Source of the DNA: Owenia fusiformis
Taxonomy: Eukaryota > Annelida > Polychaeta > Sabellida > Oweniidae
Assembly (NCBI GenBank): GCA_903813345.2
Contig: CAIIXF020000009.1
Coordinates: forward strand, 20,547,759-20,611,758
DNA length: 64,000 nucleotides
Reading direction: 5' to 3'
Shown piece by piece: positions 23,511 through 49,800 of this stretch (position 1 is its first letter; every line of letters begins with the position of its first letter). Both the position numbers and the translations under genes were made by a program. The notes under the pieces were generated by a model. It did not search any database. It was not told where the DNA came from and saw nothing but the letters and a program-made list of their open reading frames with translations.

Positions 23511-25340
23511 TAATGAATAGACATAAAAGATGTTTTAACCATTGTACTCACCAGTCATTTTCAGGGGCAGATCTGAAAAATTCTGAGGGAGATCAATTTT
23601 TTATCCATCTTTTTGAATCCCCTATATTTGACAGTGTGTTAGCATGCTTTAGGAACAGGGCATTACAAATTATATGAAATGTGAAATATATAAACCATTC
23701 CTAGAGGCAGTGCAATGTACAATTTACAGATATTTACAGACAATTTTAATACAGCAAAAAGATTCTACATGAAAATAAGGATGTATAGATTTCTGCACCA
23801 TGGTACGTGGTTCTACACACTTATGTTGATTATGAAAACAAGTAAAGCAAAATGACCGTGTCCCTTTAATGTTTTTGTAATTCAGTCATATAAACACTAG
23901 TCTGATATGTGTATTGCCTTTTATATTGTATTTTATTGTGTGAACACTGAACACTCAATGTGATCACTTCAGCTAAAAAGGTGTTCATTTTACAATATTC
24001 AGCTGAAACATAATATGATGTATGTACATGTATTATATTATTGAATGCATCAATCAGTAGATCTTCTGCCAGCATTGCCAATTTTATTGTAATATACATG
24101 TTTTATGAACCATAGTGCTTAGTACCTATGAAATAAATATTGAGCATAATATACTTAGAAGTGTCTTTATTTTGTGCTATATACAGTATACAGTCAAAAA
24201 TATTTCGTGAGATGTATGTGGAAAAAATAGTTTGCCATCACCTGAATAAGAATGATATTGATAACATGGCTTTTTTATTGTCCTATGTTGGCCATGGGTT
24301 AGCAAAATCCCCCACCCCTAGACATGGAGTGTAGCCAAAGGGGGGGGGGTAATAAAATAATTCCGAGTTACCCCTCTTTTTGGGGCTCAAGAAATTGCAT
24401 CCACCTTGACAATTGCTACTGTAGCTACGCCCCTGCCCTTAAGGTCAGGGTGCATGATGGGAAATTTTCTGCATTCCTCAATTGAGTCACATGTGACTCA
24501 ATTGAGGAATGCAGAAAATTTCCCAACATGCACCCTGTCCTTAACTAAGAGATATACAATAATGTCATGATTTTGGACTTGATTGACAGACTTTGTCGGG
24601 ATAACCTCATTCAACAGAAGATGTCCCCCCCTCTTTTAAGTCAACGGATCTAAAGCTGAAAAATAAGAATAGCTTTATATTTCTATAAGCAAACCAACTT
24701 TGTAGACTTGAGATGTCTAGTAGTATCTTTGCCTTTGCAATCCTGCAAGGTTTGATCTGACCTTAAACTCACAGTAATTTAGAACTGAAATGACTATTGA
24801 CACTCAGGATCAATCTCAAGCATATAGCTTTTTGAGAAACTTATTTGTTACCTTCATATTGTAGCATCTACCCATCATCATAATATAAGGCATTACATTT
24901 CGTGATAGATTTGTGGTCATCACAATTCTATTGCACAACCGGAAGTTTGAAAATTTCGGAAGAAATTTGATAATAAAGTTCAATCTTTTAAAGGTTTATG
25001 CATCTTTTAGGGTAGTTGGTGAGTGTATAGTTTATATGAATATTGTAGAATTGATAGGGTAGATACGTTACGAATGTATATATGCAGATTGTATTCTTCA
25101 AACGCACTAATAAAATGTTTAGAATTGAAAACGAAAGAGAAATCAGACGGGTCGACGAGTTCTTCGAAGTAGAACAATAATACCATTCTTCTTCGAAGAT
25201 CATCGTCACTGAGAGATATAATATCAAATAATCAAATAGTAGAAGTACCAAGCCTGTTAACTTTCATGTCACACTTGTAAATTGTAGCTGTATAATCTAA
25301 CACAGGAACCTGAAGACGCACCTTGTTGTTAATTTTTCCA
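23511..25340. other. SLC25A17 3' flank and intergenic DNA, no gene seen
   Basis: This contains the probable 3' UTR of SLC25A17 to about 24150, a G-run block related to the GTAGCC repeats (24320-24437) and a long palindrome at 24439-24544 (separate entry). No coding region is supported. The open frame at 24988-25251 on the minus strand has no recognisable motif. Confidence 0.6.
24439..24544. repeat. 106-bp near-perfect palindrome
   Basis: The sequence reads TTAAGGTCAGGGTGCATG and GAAATTTTCTGCATTCCTCA up to a centre CACATGTG at 24488-24495, then repeats in reverse complement. I see only a few mismatched pairs over 53-bp arms and no loop. Such a structure can extrude a cruciform or fold as a long RNA hairpin. 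It lies about 0.3 kb beyond the SLC25A17 poly(A) signal. Confidence 0.9.
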
Positions 25341-25836
25341 CATGCTATCTATTGCAAGACTTATGCCTGGCACAACCGTCACCATGTTACTAAGTCTTTT
25401 TAAGTTTTGCAAGGATCTTACCATGGCCGTGGTAGTGTTATCGTGAAAGTCTGGTATAACCGTGACAATGCTACGTTATATTGCAAGGCCTGTCAATAGT
25501 CATGACCATGGTAATGTTTAAGCCTGATATGACCGTGACAATGGTTGCAAGGCCTGTCATGACCGTGGTAATGTTAAACCCTGGTATAACCTTGACAATG
25601 CTATATTGCAAGGCCTGTCATGACCATGGTAATGTTTAAGCCTGATATGAATGTCACAATGGTTGCAAGGCCTGTCATGACCGTGGTAATGTCAAAGCAC
25701 GATATGACTGTGACAATGGTTATGTTAAATAGCATTTAGTAGCATGAGAATACTGTGAATTTCATAGAATGATTAACTACCTTAAATATGTAAATCTAGA
25801 CAACTATACATGTACATGGCACTCACATACATTGAT

Positions 25837-28244
25837 GCATTAACTTTATTGAAAAACTCTCGGACATAAACAAATCCAAAATTCCAAATAAAATCATCAC
25901 TGTAAGGTCAAATGACCAGCCATGGTTCAATGATAATCTTAAACGTGAAATATCAAAAAAGAAAGTTTTATATAAGAAATTTTCAAAATCCCCTAATCAA
26001 GTTAACAAATTCAATTATAATCAACAAGCTTCTAAAGTTTCCCAACTAATTGAACAAGCCAAAGAGGCGCATGAACTCAAAACTATCTCATCAATTGATC
26101 AACTCAATAAATCTGATAAAAACTATTGGAGGTTAATTAAATCATTCCTTGGTAACAATTTACATAAAAATGATATTTCTAGTATCTATGATGATGTCTC
26201 TGGACGCGACTTATCTAACAACCTTGATATAGCTAACCGATTTATGAGTTTCTTTGCCTCAAAAAATCATACTGATGCAACTTTTGATCATTTGCCCCAT
26301 TTCCCAATTAGGACTAATTCTCTATACATTTCCGCCCAGACCGATCAATTCGAGGTAATGAAAATAATTTTGTCCTTAGACACCTCAAAGGCATGTGGCC
26401 CAGATAACATCACCAACAAAATGTTGAATTTGACAGCCCATACGATTTCAAAACCTTTAGCCAACTTATTTAACAAACTTTTATCAAAGTGTACCTACCC
26501 GGATACCTGGAAAATTGGAAATGTTTGCCCAATTTTTAAGAAGAATGACAAACCAAACATCAACAATTATAGACCTATCACTCTTTTAAGCTGTATTTCT
26601 AAAGTATTTGAAAAAGTTTTAGCTGATCGAATCAGGAAGCATTTAATTGACAATAATCTTCTTTTCAAACATCAGCCCGGATTCTTACCAGGTCATAGTA
26701 CTATTCATCAACTTTTATCGATTGAACATTTTCTTCAGAGCACATTTGAACAAGGAAAAGCTTCCAAAACAATTTTTCTAGATATAGCGGCTGCATTTGA
26801 CAGAGTACCACATAAGCTACTACTTCATAAACTTTCAGCATATGGCTTCCAAGGGCAAATTCAAAAAATTATCAAATCTTACCTTACTAACAGAAAAATT
26901 GCTGTACAGATATCTGGGGAAATTTCAAATTATTCTGAAAATGACTTTATCAATTGTGGTGTCCCCCAGGGCTCAATACTTGGGCCAATATTATTTCTCC
27001 TATACATTAATGACCTTCCAGACAATCTGGAGGGGCATTGCTATATTTATGCGGATGATACTTCTCTACATCATCCTTTTGACCCTAAGCATCCACAAGA
27101 AGTAGATGCAATAGCCAGATCTAACCTAATTAAAATTGAAAAATGGTCTGACACCTGGAAATTAGAGTTTAAACCTGAAAAGAGTTCTGAAATGATATTC
27201 CACTCATCCAGATCTAAAGTAGATAATGTTTCTGTCTCAATGTTAAACAATGTTGAAATTACCAGAGATCACGAGCACAAACATCTGGGATTTACTTTTG
27301 ACCCAAGCTTATCATATGACAAGCATATTGGAGAAATCATATCAAAAATACGAAAAATGTTGAACCCTTTAAAGAAACTTAAATATAAGTTAGGTAGTAA
27401 GCATCTAGAAACCATATTTAAGTCGTTTATTTTACCCCATTTTGACTATGGTGCTATCATGTACAGCACAGCCTCAAAGTTCCTATTACAATGACTCGAC
27501 AGTCTTTATTACAAAGCTGCACTTTATTGCTCTGGGTGTATCCAAGGAAGCAGTTCAAAAAAGGTTTTAAACCTACTCAATTGGCCAACTCTTGAATCAA
27601 GACGCAGTATCCAGATAAACAACTTTATGTTCAAAATTGTAAATGGTACAAGTCCTCCCTATGTAACTGATATTTTTGACAAATTTAGAAACCATGCAAA
27701 CAGAGTATTGAGATATAATGAAGCATTTAAAATGCCCATTAGATGTTCAAATAGATTCTCCACCTCAGCAATACCATCTGCAATTTCAAATTGGATCAAC
27801 CTTCCACCTGCTATTAAATCTAAGAATACTCTTTCGAATTTTAAAAAACACCAAAGAGTACATTTCCAAAAAACGCCCTCGATCTTGTCAACAAGCCAGC
27901 TTAATCTAACAAGGGTTCAAGAAATAGTTCTCAATAAAGTGAGAGCCGACCTATACTTTAAAGCCCAGTTCTACGCTCACAACTTTCAGTCTATTGACAG
28001 CCCTAATTGCACTTGTGGAAAACCACAAACTCTGAAACATTTTCTCTTTCAATGTGACTTACTTACTATACAAAGACAGCAATTCATGGACAAACTCACT
28101 GATCTCGAACCAAACATCTTCAGTCATAATCTCTCTCAAACTGATTTCATAGCTATTTTGAAAACAGGAATTCCCAAATTAAACATAGATGCAAATTCCC
28201 AAATACTACTTCTCATTGTTGATTTTATCAAAGACAATAGCTAA
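25837..28244 (+). pseudogene. Reverse transcriptase ORF of the non-LTR element, 5'-truncated, one internal stop
   Basis: The frame is open from the truncation point, through a methionine at 26244, to TAA at 28244, interrupted by a single in-frame TGA at 27492-27494. The reverse transcriptase core is clear: NNYRPITLLSCISKVFEKVL, LDIAAAFDRVPHKLLLHKL, GVPQGSILGPILFLLYINDL and the catalytic YADD. A C-terminal CxC...H...C motif (CTCGKPQTLKHFLFQC) is typical of many non-LTR elements. There is no RNase H domain. Overall it resembles the Jockey/CR1 group; the exact clade is not certain. It acts with RNA of its own kind and is expected to be dead here because of the truncation and stop. Confidence 0.9.
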
Positions 28245-28455
28245 TTCCCTCCTTCTTATCCATCTCTAGTATCCTCAAGTCCCGTCACACTTGCCCTAGT
28301 CCAAGACCCTGCCTGCTCTGCCACTTCTACTTCCACCTGCCCCCTATTCTTATATAATGCCATTGTGGCGATTTAAGAATTTACATGTCTGTTACACTTT
28401 TTTTTTTGTATAGTATTGAAATAAATTTATTAATAAAAAAAAAACAAAACAAAAA
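25837..28455 (+). mobile_element. 5'-truncated non-LTR retrotransposon with 12-bp target duplication
   Basis: ACATACATTGAT flanks the unit exactly (25825-25836 and 28456-28467). The 3' end is an A-rich tail (AATAAATTTATTAATAAAAA...), as expected for target-primed reverse transcription. The 5' end is truncated within the second open frame, so the endonuclease is missing. The insertion lies between the arms of the 25345-28772 fold-back element and is younger than it. Confidence 0.92.
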
Positions 28456-28772
28456 ACATACATTGATACATAAAATTTTAGATTCATTTAACTCATAATT
28501 CATTTCTGAAAACCATAATTCTAATCTCATTCAAGAATGTGAACATTGTCACGGTCATATCAGGCCTTATTTATTTTATAACATTGTTGCTGTCATATCA
28601 GGCTTTAACATTACCACGGTCATGACAAGCCTTGCAATACAATATAGCATCGTTAAGGTTATACCAGGCTTTCACGATAACACTACAACGGTCATGGCAG
28701 GTACCTCGCGTAAATTAAAAAACTTAATAACATGGTGACGGTTGTGCCAGGCATAAGTTTTGCAACAGATAG

Positions 28773-29300
28773 GGTCTCAATTTTTCCATAATATCTTGTT
28801 TATCACATTCTGGTAACTCCTCCTCCTAAACTTATTAATATACTACAACCTTATTTAGGTTATAGTCCTACACATAAGATTTCAAAAAGCGCCTCGTCCA
28901 CTGAAATAACATACCTCAATTAAATTCCTGGGTATTTAGGATTAAGTATTTTTATGTCATTTTATCTCCAATCATATGGGTTTGTTGACAGAACAAGGAT
29001 ATTTTTCAATTAGGGATTCAGCTACATGAAGAAACCCAAAATACTCAGGGATTTATTGAGGTAGGTAATTAAGTGTGCAAGGCATAGAAAATTCTCCAAT
29101 ATTGTAATATAATGTAAACCCCTACTGTTTACGTACAAGACCACACTTCAGGATGGGCGTGGCATATTGGTGGGCATGGGACTTAAATAGTATACCTTAT
29201 ACAATTTTGTCCTTCACGCTAACCAGCATTGGACCTGCTCAAAGTCACATCCTCTGGACAAAACCAGTAATACTGCATGTTCCATTTCAGGCCACAGTAG
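28773..29300. promoter_or_regulatory. PARG upstream region
   Basis: 528 bp between the fold-back element and the first PARG start codon. A polypyrimidine-AG acceptor-like site (TTCCATTTCAG) ends at 29290, so a non-coding first exon may lie further upstream. A weak inverted repeat around 28925-29060 (ATTCCTGGGTATT and AATACTCAGGGAT) is present. No core promoter motif is obvious. Confidence 0.4.
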
Positions 29301-44003
<14,703 letters not shown>

Positions 44004-46700
44004 AGGTTTGATAATATACAACGCACTAAGCAATATATTTATAATTGTGAATTTGACTTGAGGAATTCTCATTTTCGTGGTAGATCTTTCATATGGGGAG
44101 GGGAATGTGTCTCTTTAGATTATTCAAAATGCATTTCGTATGAGTTCAGATTTTTAGTTATTCAAAGTTTCATAGTAGAGCACTCAAATGTCAAGGAGTC
44201 AATGTGTACCTTTAAGGTAATGGTAAATGGTTAATAAAAGTAATCCTTTTTGCAGTGAAAATGGGATGGCTTTAAATTTTTGAACTCTTCTAGGAAAAGG
44301 AGAATTATGGTAGTCGTTGTGACTACCCTGAAAGTTATTGTGATATCATACGGGGTCAGCAACACATCAACTGAGTAAATGCTATAGGACATGCCAAAAC
44401 CAGTGTTAGGATGAAAGATGATTTTAACAACAAAAAGTGTATGTTTGCAGTACTTTGCATATAGTTGAATGAAAAGGAGGTTAACAAATTCCAGCACAAG
44501 TCTCAATGCTTTCTTTGTGCAATATATCACAGGTTCTATTTATTTTTGCTTGCCTTAAACCAAAACTAAAGGTCAAGATTAAGTCTACCATACAATTAAC
44601 AAGTGAGATATAGCACATCCTCCTAAGCAGGTATCAAGAATCCGAACCTCCTTCTTCCCCCTGCTATAACCAATTTTGAAGTGCCCGATTAAGCTGAATC
44701 ACGTGATCTAATTATGCGCAATGACTTATACCTGATTTCTGTAGCAGTGTTGCGACAGCCAATCAGATTGCGAGTTCTTAATCGGGAAATGCTAACTGCT
44801 TATCGCAGGGGGTAAAAAGAATATATTCTGGATTTTGAAGCCCTGTGATCAGAGGATGGATATAGCAGCACACACAAAGCATTCGATCCAGTGCTTAAAC
44901 GGTTTTATAAATAAAATAGAATTCAGCTGCAGGTAGGCAGGTCATTTGGACATCTGGTTAATTTCAATTGTGGTAAGTGCAGAAGTGTATCAACGGAAGT
45001 TCTGAAAATATAACACTTCTGGTGAAGACATAATATTGTTATAGCCTCCAACTTTTTTGTGGATGTTGTACGGCAGTTAGTGTTCGACTTATGAAACAAA
45101 TGGCAGGTGGTGACATTTTACATGTTAGTGTCTTGTTTTATATTTTCTTGTGCCAAGATATTCTATTTCTAAAAGAAGTGAATAAATATGCTAGCAGGCC
45201 CATGGGCCTTTATTAAGAGGGAAAACATTTTCCAAGGGGGTATGAGCGTTTATTTCTATGGATATTATGGAGCGTTAAGTTGACACATGGCCTTTATACT
45301 CACGCAATAGTATCATGAACGTGGGCATGTACGTTTAGCAATATGTGACCTTTTGTCATATTTTTGCTACATCATGTCAAGTTTAACCTAATTCTCCATT
45401 CTGTTTGCCGCTTCTGTTTTTTCCTGTGCTGTTTTTATTCGAAATTTCAATCCTTTTCTAGAATGTTTTTGCTGACTGGGGGTTAATTGAGAAGTCCTCA
45501 AATGAATGCCCATGGATGGGCTTTATAAAGAGGGGAAAAAAATTCTTACACCCCCCTTTCAAATAAATGCTCATGGGCCTATTTGCGAGAAATTATACTA
45601 GTGTCACTAGTACTAGTATATTATATTTGTAACATATAAATAAACATTTGAAATACCACCAGCTGAGCTGATGTCAGTTTATTAGATGCCGGGTGAGGAC
45701 CTGCTATGAATAAACATTTTAATCATGATTCCGTAATTGTACAGAAATATTTATTGTGAGAGATTTTGTATCTCAGACTGAATACTCCAAATAGGACATA
45801 AGTATCAATAGCACATTTCATTTATAGATTACCATTGCTTAGAAATATAGATTTTACAAATGGAAAAATAAAATATTGAAAATATAAATATTGAAAATAT
45901 TGTAATTTATCTGTGCTTCAAGTGTTTGTTATGATTATTGTTCAAACCAAGATTTTATACTCTCTAAGGACAATAGCAACAAATTACAATGAGAACTGAT
46001 CCATGACATGCAATAATTTGGATTATTCCATAATAACATGCTTTCGATATCCCTATCTAACCAGTATCAGATCCCATATCAGAACTATCAGAAAATTTCA
46101 TGAGACTTAATATTGTGTTATTATGGCATATTATGATCAACATTAGAATTATAAATTATTTCTGTTTTAAAACCTTTAATAAAAAATGTAATTCGATTTA
46201 TTAAATTGTATCATTTAATGCCACCATCATCGGGTGATAACATACAAAACAAGTTTCAGAAAAATATTACAGAATTAATAGGTTCTTGATGGAATATGAT
46301 TTTTTCCAGAAAATACCATATTAACACTTGGGCTGTCAACCTCGGTCAATATGATATTTTCTTTGGTCAATATATTTTCCCTCAAATAAAATTCATATTC
46401 CATCCCCGGGATTCCATCTCTCCCTTTAAATAACATCTAGGCTATATATTTGTCATTGAACTTTAAATAATTTACCAGTGATATACTTCAATTTCCATGC
46501 CATGATCGTTATGTCTACAATAATCGGAGGAACCTGCGAGAGTGAACTATCTTTTAACACTTATTTCCCGGGAAATCGAACACAAGATATTCATTTCGTC
46601 TAGTGTAATTTCAATTCAGTATGTCACCTTGTTGACGATCTTATAGTTTAGAATCAAACTGGGTATTGTAAATGTTTAGCAATATTCTCAATTTTTACAT
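44004..46700. other. Intergenic between PARG and SNX14, no gene seen
   Basis: This holds the PARG 3' UTR with AATAAA near 44233, a hairpin-led repeat copy at 45006-45140 and a MITE-like pair of inverted motifs between 44655 and 44816 (CCCCCTGCTATAA and TTATCGCAGGGGG; GCCCGATTAAG and CTTAATCGGGAA). No coding exon is supported. Confidence 0.55.
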
Positions 46701-46802
46701 GTAATTGTGTGTAAAGATACACAAAGTGCTCATAACCTACAAACTCCCAAAAGTCGTCGTTGAAAATTTGTCGAAAGATGGCGTAACTGAACGACAACAA
46801 AA
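46700..46802 (+). promoter_or_regulatory. SNX14 promoter-proximal region
   Basis: AAAGATGGCG at 46774-46783 matches the YY1 consensus and lies about 20 bp before the start codon, a usual place in TATA-less animal promoters. Transcription start is not visible. Confidence 0.45.
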
Positions 46803-49800
46803 ATGGCTGACATAGTGGGGCTGATCCAGCAACACGTCAAATTTTCATCGATTTCAGGAGTTTTATTGCTATGTTCCCTACTCCTGTACAGGTAAATATA
46901 TTTTGTTTACCTATTTGAATATTTCAACACCAAAATAGGATTATAACGGCGAAAGAGGTGCATTGGACACTGATATGAAGAATCTTGGAATATTTTTTTT
47001 CACGGACGGAGTTTTAGCCTAGATCTAGATCTAGCCTATATAGCCATAGGCTTATCACTGGGGGTTCACTGTATTCAAAATTTGGCACAAAGTCCTAGAC
47101 CAGACCCTCATATATCAATATGTTCAAATGATGCGTACTGTTGTTAGCTTCATCTCCAATCACTAAAACCACACATTCAAGCGTCTGTTGATAAAAGTGG
47201 GGTCCCCATAAAAGCATAAAATAAGCGAGCGTATGTTTAATGAAGTGCTTTGGCTATTTCGGTTGGACAAATGTTTATTCCTGAAGTCAAATGCCTTTTC
47301 TGAGAATGTGACGCCACTCTGGATGACGTCTATGATGACGTCACATCAGAGATTACCGAGAAATCCCATGACGTTTCTTTAAACTCCTGTAGAAACAATA
47401 ACAATGGTTTGTTAGGCTACGCGATCCTTTACTTTCATTGGCTGTTTGTTGCGATGTGACGTAATTCAAGAGACGAACAACATCGGACACTGTCGGAAAT
47501 TACTGAAGCACTCCATTATCTTTACGCTCTGAAAATTTGAAATAAATGTCGCGGGAAAATTCGATTTACAGCGTCAATAATTGATATCATTTAACCATTC
47601 AAACTTATACATAAAGAAGAGATTACAGGGTAAATATTGATCACTCAATGTTTGAGAGATGGAAAAGATAAAGGTCAGTACGAGCGTCATATTTTTGGGT
47701 GGTCATTTTTATTTGGATGTGCCATTTTTGGTTGGTGTCTTATCTTCTCATTTATTCTTTGAGCCAATACCAAAAGGGGCTGGATCTGGCTCCGGATCTG
47801 TGTATTAGTTGACCATGTAGAATGTCGTCCATTTTTCCATGACAAACTCTGATTGGCTCGGTGAGATCAGAGATTTATTGTAAACTGAAAGAGTGAAGAC
47901 GACGCTCTCTTTTAAGAAGTGAAGTCGAACGAATGCAAAGGGTAGCAGTATCCATGAAAGGCCATCAAAGGATTCCCTTTCCCCATCTCTCCTCCCTCTA
48001 AGACACATATGGTAATGGGCATAAATAGCTTTTGACTAAACAAGTCATAAAGTCATAGATTAACAACGTTATGTGTAGTGAGAGGTAACATATTTCCCAT
48101 GACCATTCTCATACCAGAAAATGGAAAAATCTGACCATTTCCATACCTCAGAAGGCATAATTTTTTGAATTGAAATAATTTTTTTAATTTCTCATACCAG
48201 ATCTTAAAATATGGGTCCATTGTCATGCCAAATGTCAATAAAGGTACCCCACTTTAACCAAGGATTCCTGTCAAGGTTTTATACAGTGGACCTCTGGGGG
48301 CTTATCCCAGGACTATGCACAGAATAACAGTAGGCCTATAGTTAGTTCAGTAGCGTAGACATGTACTATAAACTGTGCCTATCAAAGTTATACCATGCAT
48401 ACCAGGACTATGCGTATAGTGATATTGTGATAAGCGGAAGCCATACCAGGCCCGTGGCCAGGATTTGCCAAGGGGGGTTCACTTTTTGAAAAATTCCAGG
48501 GGGGGTTCACTTGTGACAATTTTGGTCCAAAAATGGCCAAAATTACTTAAAAGGTGCTCAGAATGATGAAAAATTGCATTATTTTGAAAGATTTTTTGGC
48601 TCGAACTCATCGAACTCCCCCTGGCTACGGGCCTGCATGCAACCCATTTGGATGATTGTTCCAATTATATTTCACACTTGGTAGTACCATTTATTTTGGT
48701 TTGGCTGCAGATGGGGGAGGGAGGGGGACAGGTCTTATTTGACACCCTGTATATTCATCTTAGAATTCATGATGTATAATTAGTATAGATACATTGATGG
48801 ATTTGAAACATGCTAATGACATATTTACATGTATTTATAATAACAATGTTTCTTTTCAGTTACCTCCATTTCATTATGGTTTTGTGGTCTTTTATTGCTG
48901 GAATTGCAGTATGCTACTTTGTATTCAAGTAAGTAAAATACATAATATAGAAAATGATCATACAACAGTTAAAGTAATATTCATGTATACAGTAAAACCT
49001 TAAAAAGTGTTTCACATAGAAGGTGTTCCACTTACAGAGGTTCATTTGACATAAAGTTTTCCACTAAAAGAGGTGTTCCATTTCTAGAGGTGTTTCAAAA
49101 TCACTCATATTTATTATTACTTTGAAATTATGATCATAATACTCATTTAGTAACAGGAATGATCTCCCATGTATTCAAGTATTCCAGTTTATGTTGAATA
49201 TTCCTTATCACTCTGTCAAACTCAAATGGTAAGACATTTACCCAAACCAGGTAACATAAGGATTAACTCTGATCTAGCACTTCGTTGAGAAAAAATAGGA
49301 AGATCCCTAATATTACTTTATTTAACTAATAAAGCTATTTAATTGTTTTGCTTTTACAGCACAGAAACCCTGGTGCCAAACTTATTGCTATGGCATGTTC
49401 GTCAGAAGAAGGTAGGTACTGGAGTAAATAATATGTTGTATCCTACCTTGAATGCACTTTTAAAACTATTTATCATACAACTTTTCTTATGCTCTAACAT
49501 TTTTATTCTCTGCCATATTAAATTATATATTTTATTGTCTTCTAACTAGATATCAAACTTGTTTTACATTTTCCATTTAGTGTGGTAATGTTGTATACTG
49601 TACTAACAAGCAGGTATTGTTCTCTGTTCTTAAGTTCCATATCTGCACTGCTTTGTGTCTTATCCACGGACAGTTCTCATTGTAGCAGAACAAAGCACAC
49701 ATGCTTTTCCAATTGTTCACTTTTGATCGGTTCAATTGTTTGTGTTATATATCATTGGTGATCCGCTCAGTTAAACAAAATGTCGGAACCTTATTCCGTG

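Larger units (their letters stand above)
25345..28772. mobile_element. Fold-back type element with subrepeated inverted arms, split by a retrotransposon
   Basis: The left arm (25345 to about 25730) starts CTATCTATTGCAAGAC then TTATGCCTGGCACAACCGTC. The right arm (about 28541-28772) is its reverse complement and ends GACGGTTGTGCCAGGCATAA, then GCAACAGATAG. Both arms are built from diverged copies of a roughly 60-bp unit: TTGCAAGGCCTGTCATGACC, GTGGTAATGTTAAAGCCTG, ATATGACCGTGACAATGG. AATTTTTCCA occurs just outside each end (25331-25340 and 28779-28788) and may be a 10-bp target duplication, although 4-6 bp separate it from the best-matched termini. Removing the nested insertion leaves about 0.8 kb with no transposase. 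Confidence 0.7.

Noticed and set aside
25070-25235. Minus-strand reading with DIISLSDDDLRRRM
   Set aside because: Protein-like acidic/basic start, but there is no upstream ATG in that frame, no clear splice partners and no known motif.
25345-28772. A single DNA transposon encoding a reverse transcriptase
   Set aside because: The 12-bp target duplication and A-tail show the reverse transcriptase belongs to a separate, later non-LTR insertion.
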